Below are positions 13,237 through 13,577 of a DNA stretch of 13,577 nucleotides, in pieces. The stretch spans positions 1-13,577 of the forward strand of contig JBELMP010000061.1 in assembly GCA_042095695.1 (NCBI GenBank), written 5' to 3'. Source of the DNA: Maricaulis sp042095695 (GTDB lineage Bacteria > Pseudomonadota > Alphaproteobacteria > Caulobacterales > Maricaulaceae). Positions within the stretch are counted from its first letter, which is position 1. Each line of letters opens with the position of its first letter. A model generated the notes under the pieces. The model did not search any database and was not told the origin of the DNA. It saw only the letters and a list, made by a program, of their open reading frames with translations. Position numbers and translations under genes: made by a program.

Positions 13237-13577
13237 ATGGCCGGATCACGACGCGAATTTTTAAAGGTTTCTGCTTTCAGTGCCGCCGCATTGGGCGCGG
13301 GCTGTAGTGAATTGGGGCAGGAATCTGGCACGAATGCCGCGGCGATTGATTCCCCTGAGGCGGGTGCGGTGGATGCCCGGACCCTGGAGCAGGCCGAAAA
13401 GATCTTCGATGTCAGCTATACCGACGCAGAGCGTGCGCAAATCACTGACGGGCTTGAGGAATGGATCGGCCGATTGCAGCGTCTGCGGGCCGTGGAAAAG
13501 CCGAATGACCTACCGCCTGCATCTTCTTTCGACCCGCGGCTGGCGGGCGTGGAATACACCGCTCAGGAGAATCGCGT
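13237..13577 (+). CDS. Tat-exported protein, probably amidase family (N-terminus only)
   Basis: The first 113 residues are visible. The SRREFLK segment (4-10) is a twin-arginine motif, followed by a short hydrophobic stretch (SAFSAAALGAG) ending at Cys23, so this may be a Tat-dependent lipoprotein. The region at about 50-105 (AEKIFDVSYTDAERAQI, then LRAVEKPNDLPPASSFDPR) resembles the N-terminal extension seen before the catalytic domain of some exported amidase-signature enzymes; this is from memory and the Ser-Ser-Lys catalytic part lies outside the window. GGAG lies seven bases before the ATG. The gene diverges from the membrane pair. Exported oxidoreductases are an alternative, though the FDPR segment favours an amidase. 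Confidence 0.6.
   Translation, partial: MAGSRREFLKVSAFSAAALGAGCSELGQESGTNAAAIDSPEAGAVDARTLEQAEKIFDVSYTDAERAQITDGLEEWIGRLQRLRAVEKPNDLPPASSFDPRLAGVEYTAQENR

Overview
The window looks like chromosomal DNA from a GC-rich alphaproteobacterium, perhaps of the Maricaulales/Hyphomonadales type. The evidence is high G+C, alphaproteobacterial-looking hypothetical proteins and a small lipoprotein whose N-terminus resembles proteins of that group. The taxonomic guess is an inference. No rRNA, tRNA, CRISPR array, transposase or integrase was seen.

Layout. Positions 1-about 650 (minus strand) are clearly more AT-rich than the rest. They hold a CheY-like response regulator cut by the window edge and a histidine phosphotransfer (Hpt) domain. 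The Hpt reading frame runs without a break into the N-terminus of a GC-rich lipoprotein, so a recombination or assembly junction lies near 635-665. Positions 1050-5393 (minus strand) form a threonine operon in the order leader peptide, thrA, thrB, thrC. The structural genes overlap by 4 bp and 1 bp. The leader peptide has a Thr/Ile-rich C-terminus and is followed by an intrinsic terminator and a competing antiterminator, which makes a textbook-style attenuator. The thrA product is an aspartokinase-homoserine dehydrogenase fusion of only 592 residues with no ACT regulatory domains. Attenuation may therefore carry the feedback control that allostery provides elsewhere.

Positions 5495-7178 (minus strand) hold pckA (ATP-type PEP carboxykinase) with its own terminator. 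Its 335-bp upstream region has a 35-bp near-perfect palindrome. A pirin gene (minus) and a secreted M28 metallopeptidase gene (plus) diverge from about 8414-8503. The peptidase ends in a bidirectional terminator shared with a convergent glutathione S-transferase-like gene, which is preceded by a small gene of unknown function.

Positions 11228-13035 (minus strand) encode a two-gene membrane pair of unknown function: a four-helix membrane protein with a charged cytosolic tail, then a single-pass protein with a degenerate von Willebrand A-like domain. Diverging from it at 13237 is the start of a Tat-exported, possibly lipid-anchored protein that resembles the N-terminal extension of amidase-family enzymes.

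The best candidates for something undescribed are the thr attenuator paired with an ACT-less fusion enzyme, and the membrane/VWA-like pair. The lipoprotein-Hpt hybrid is striking but may be an artefact.
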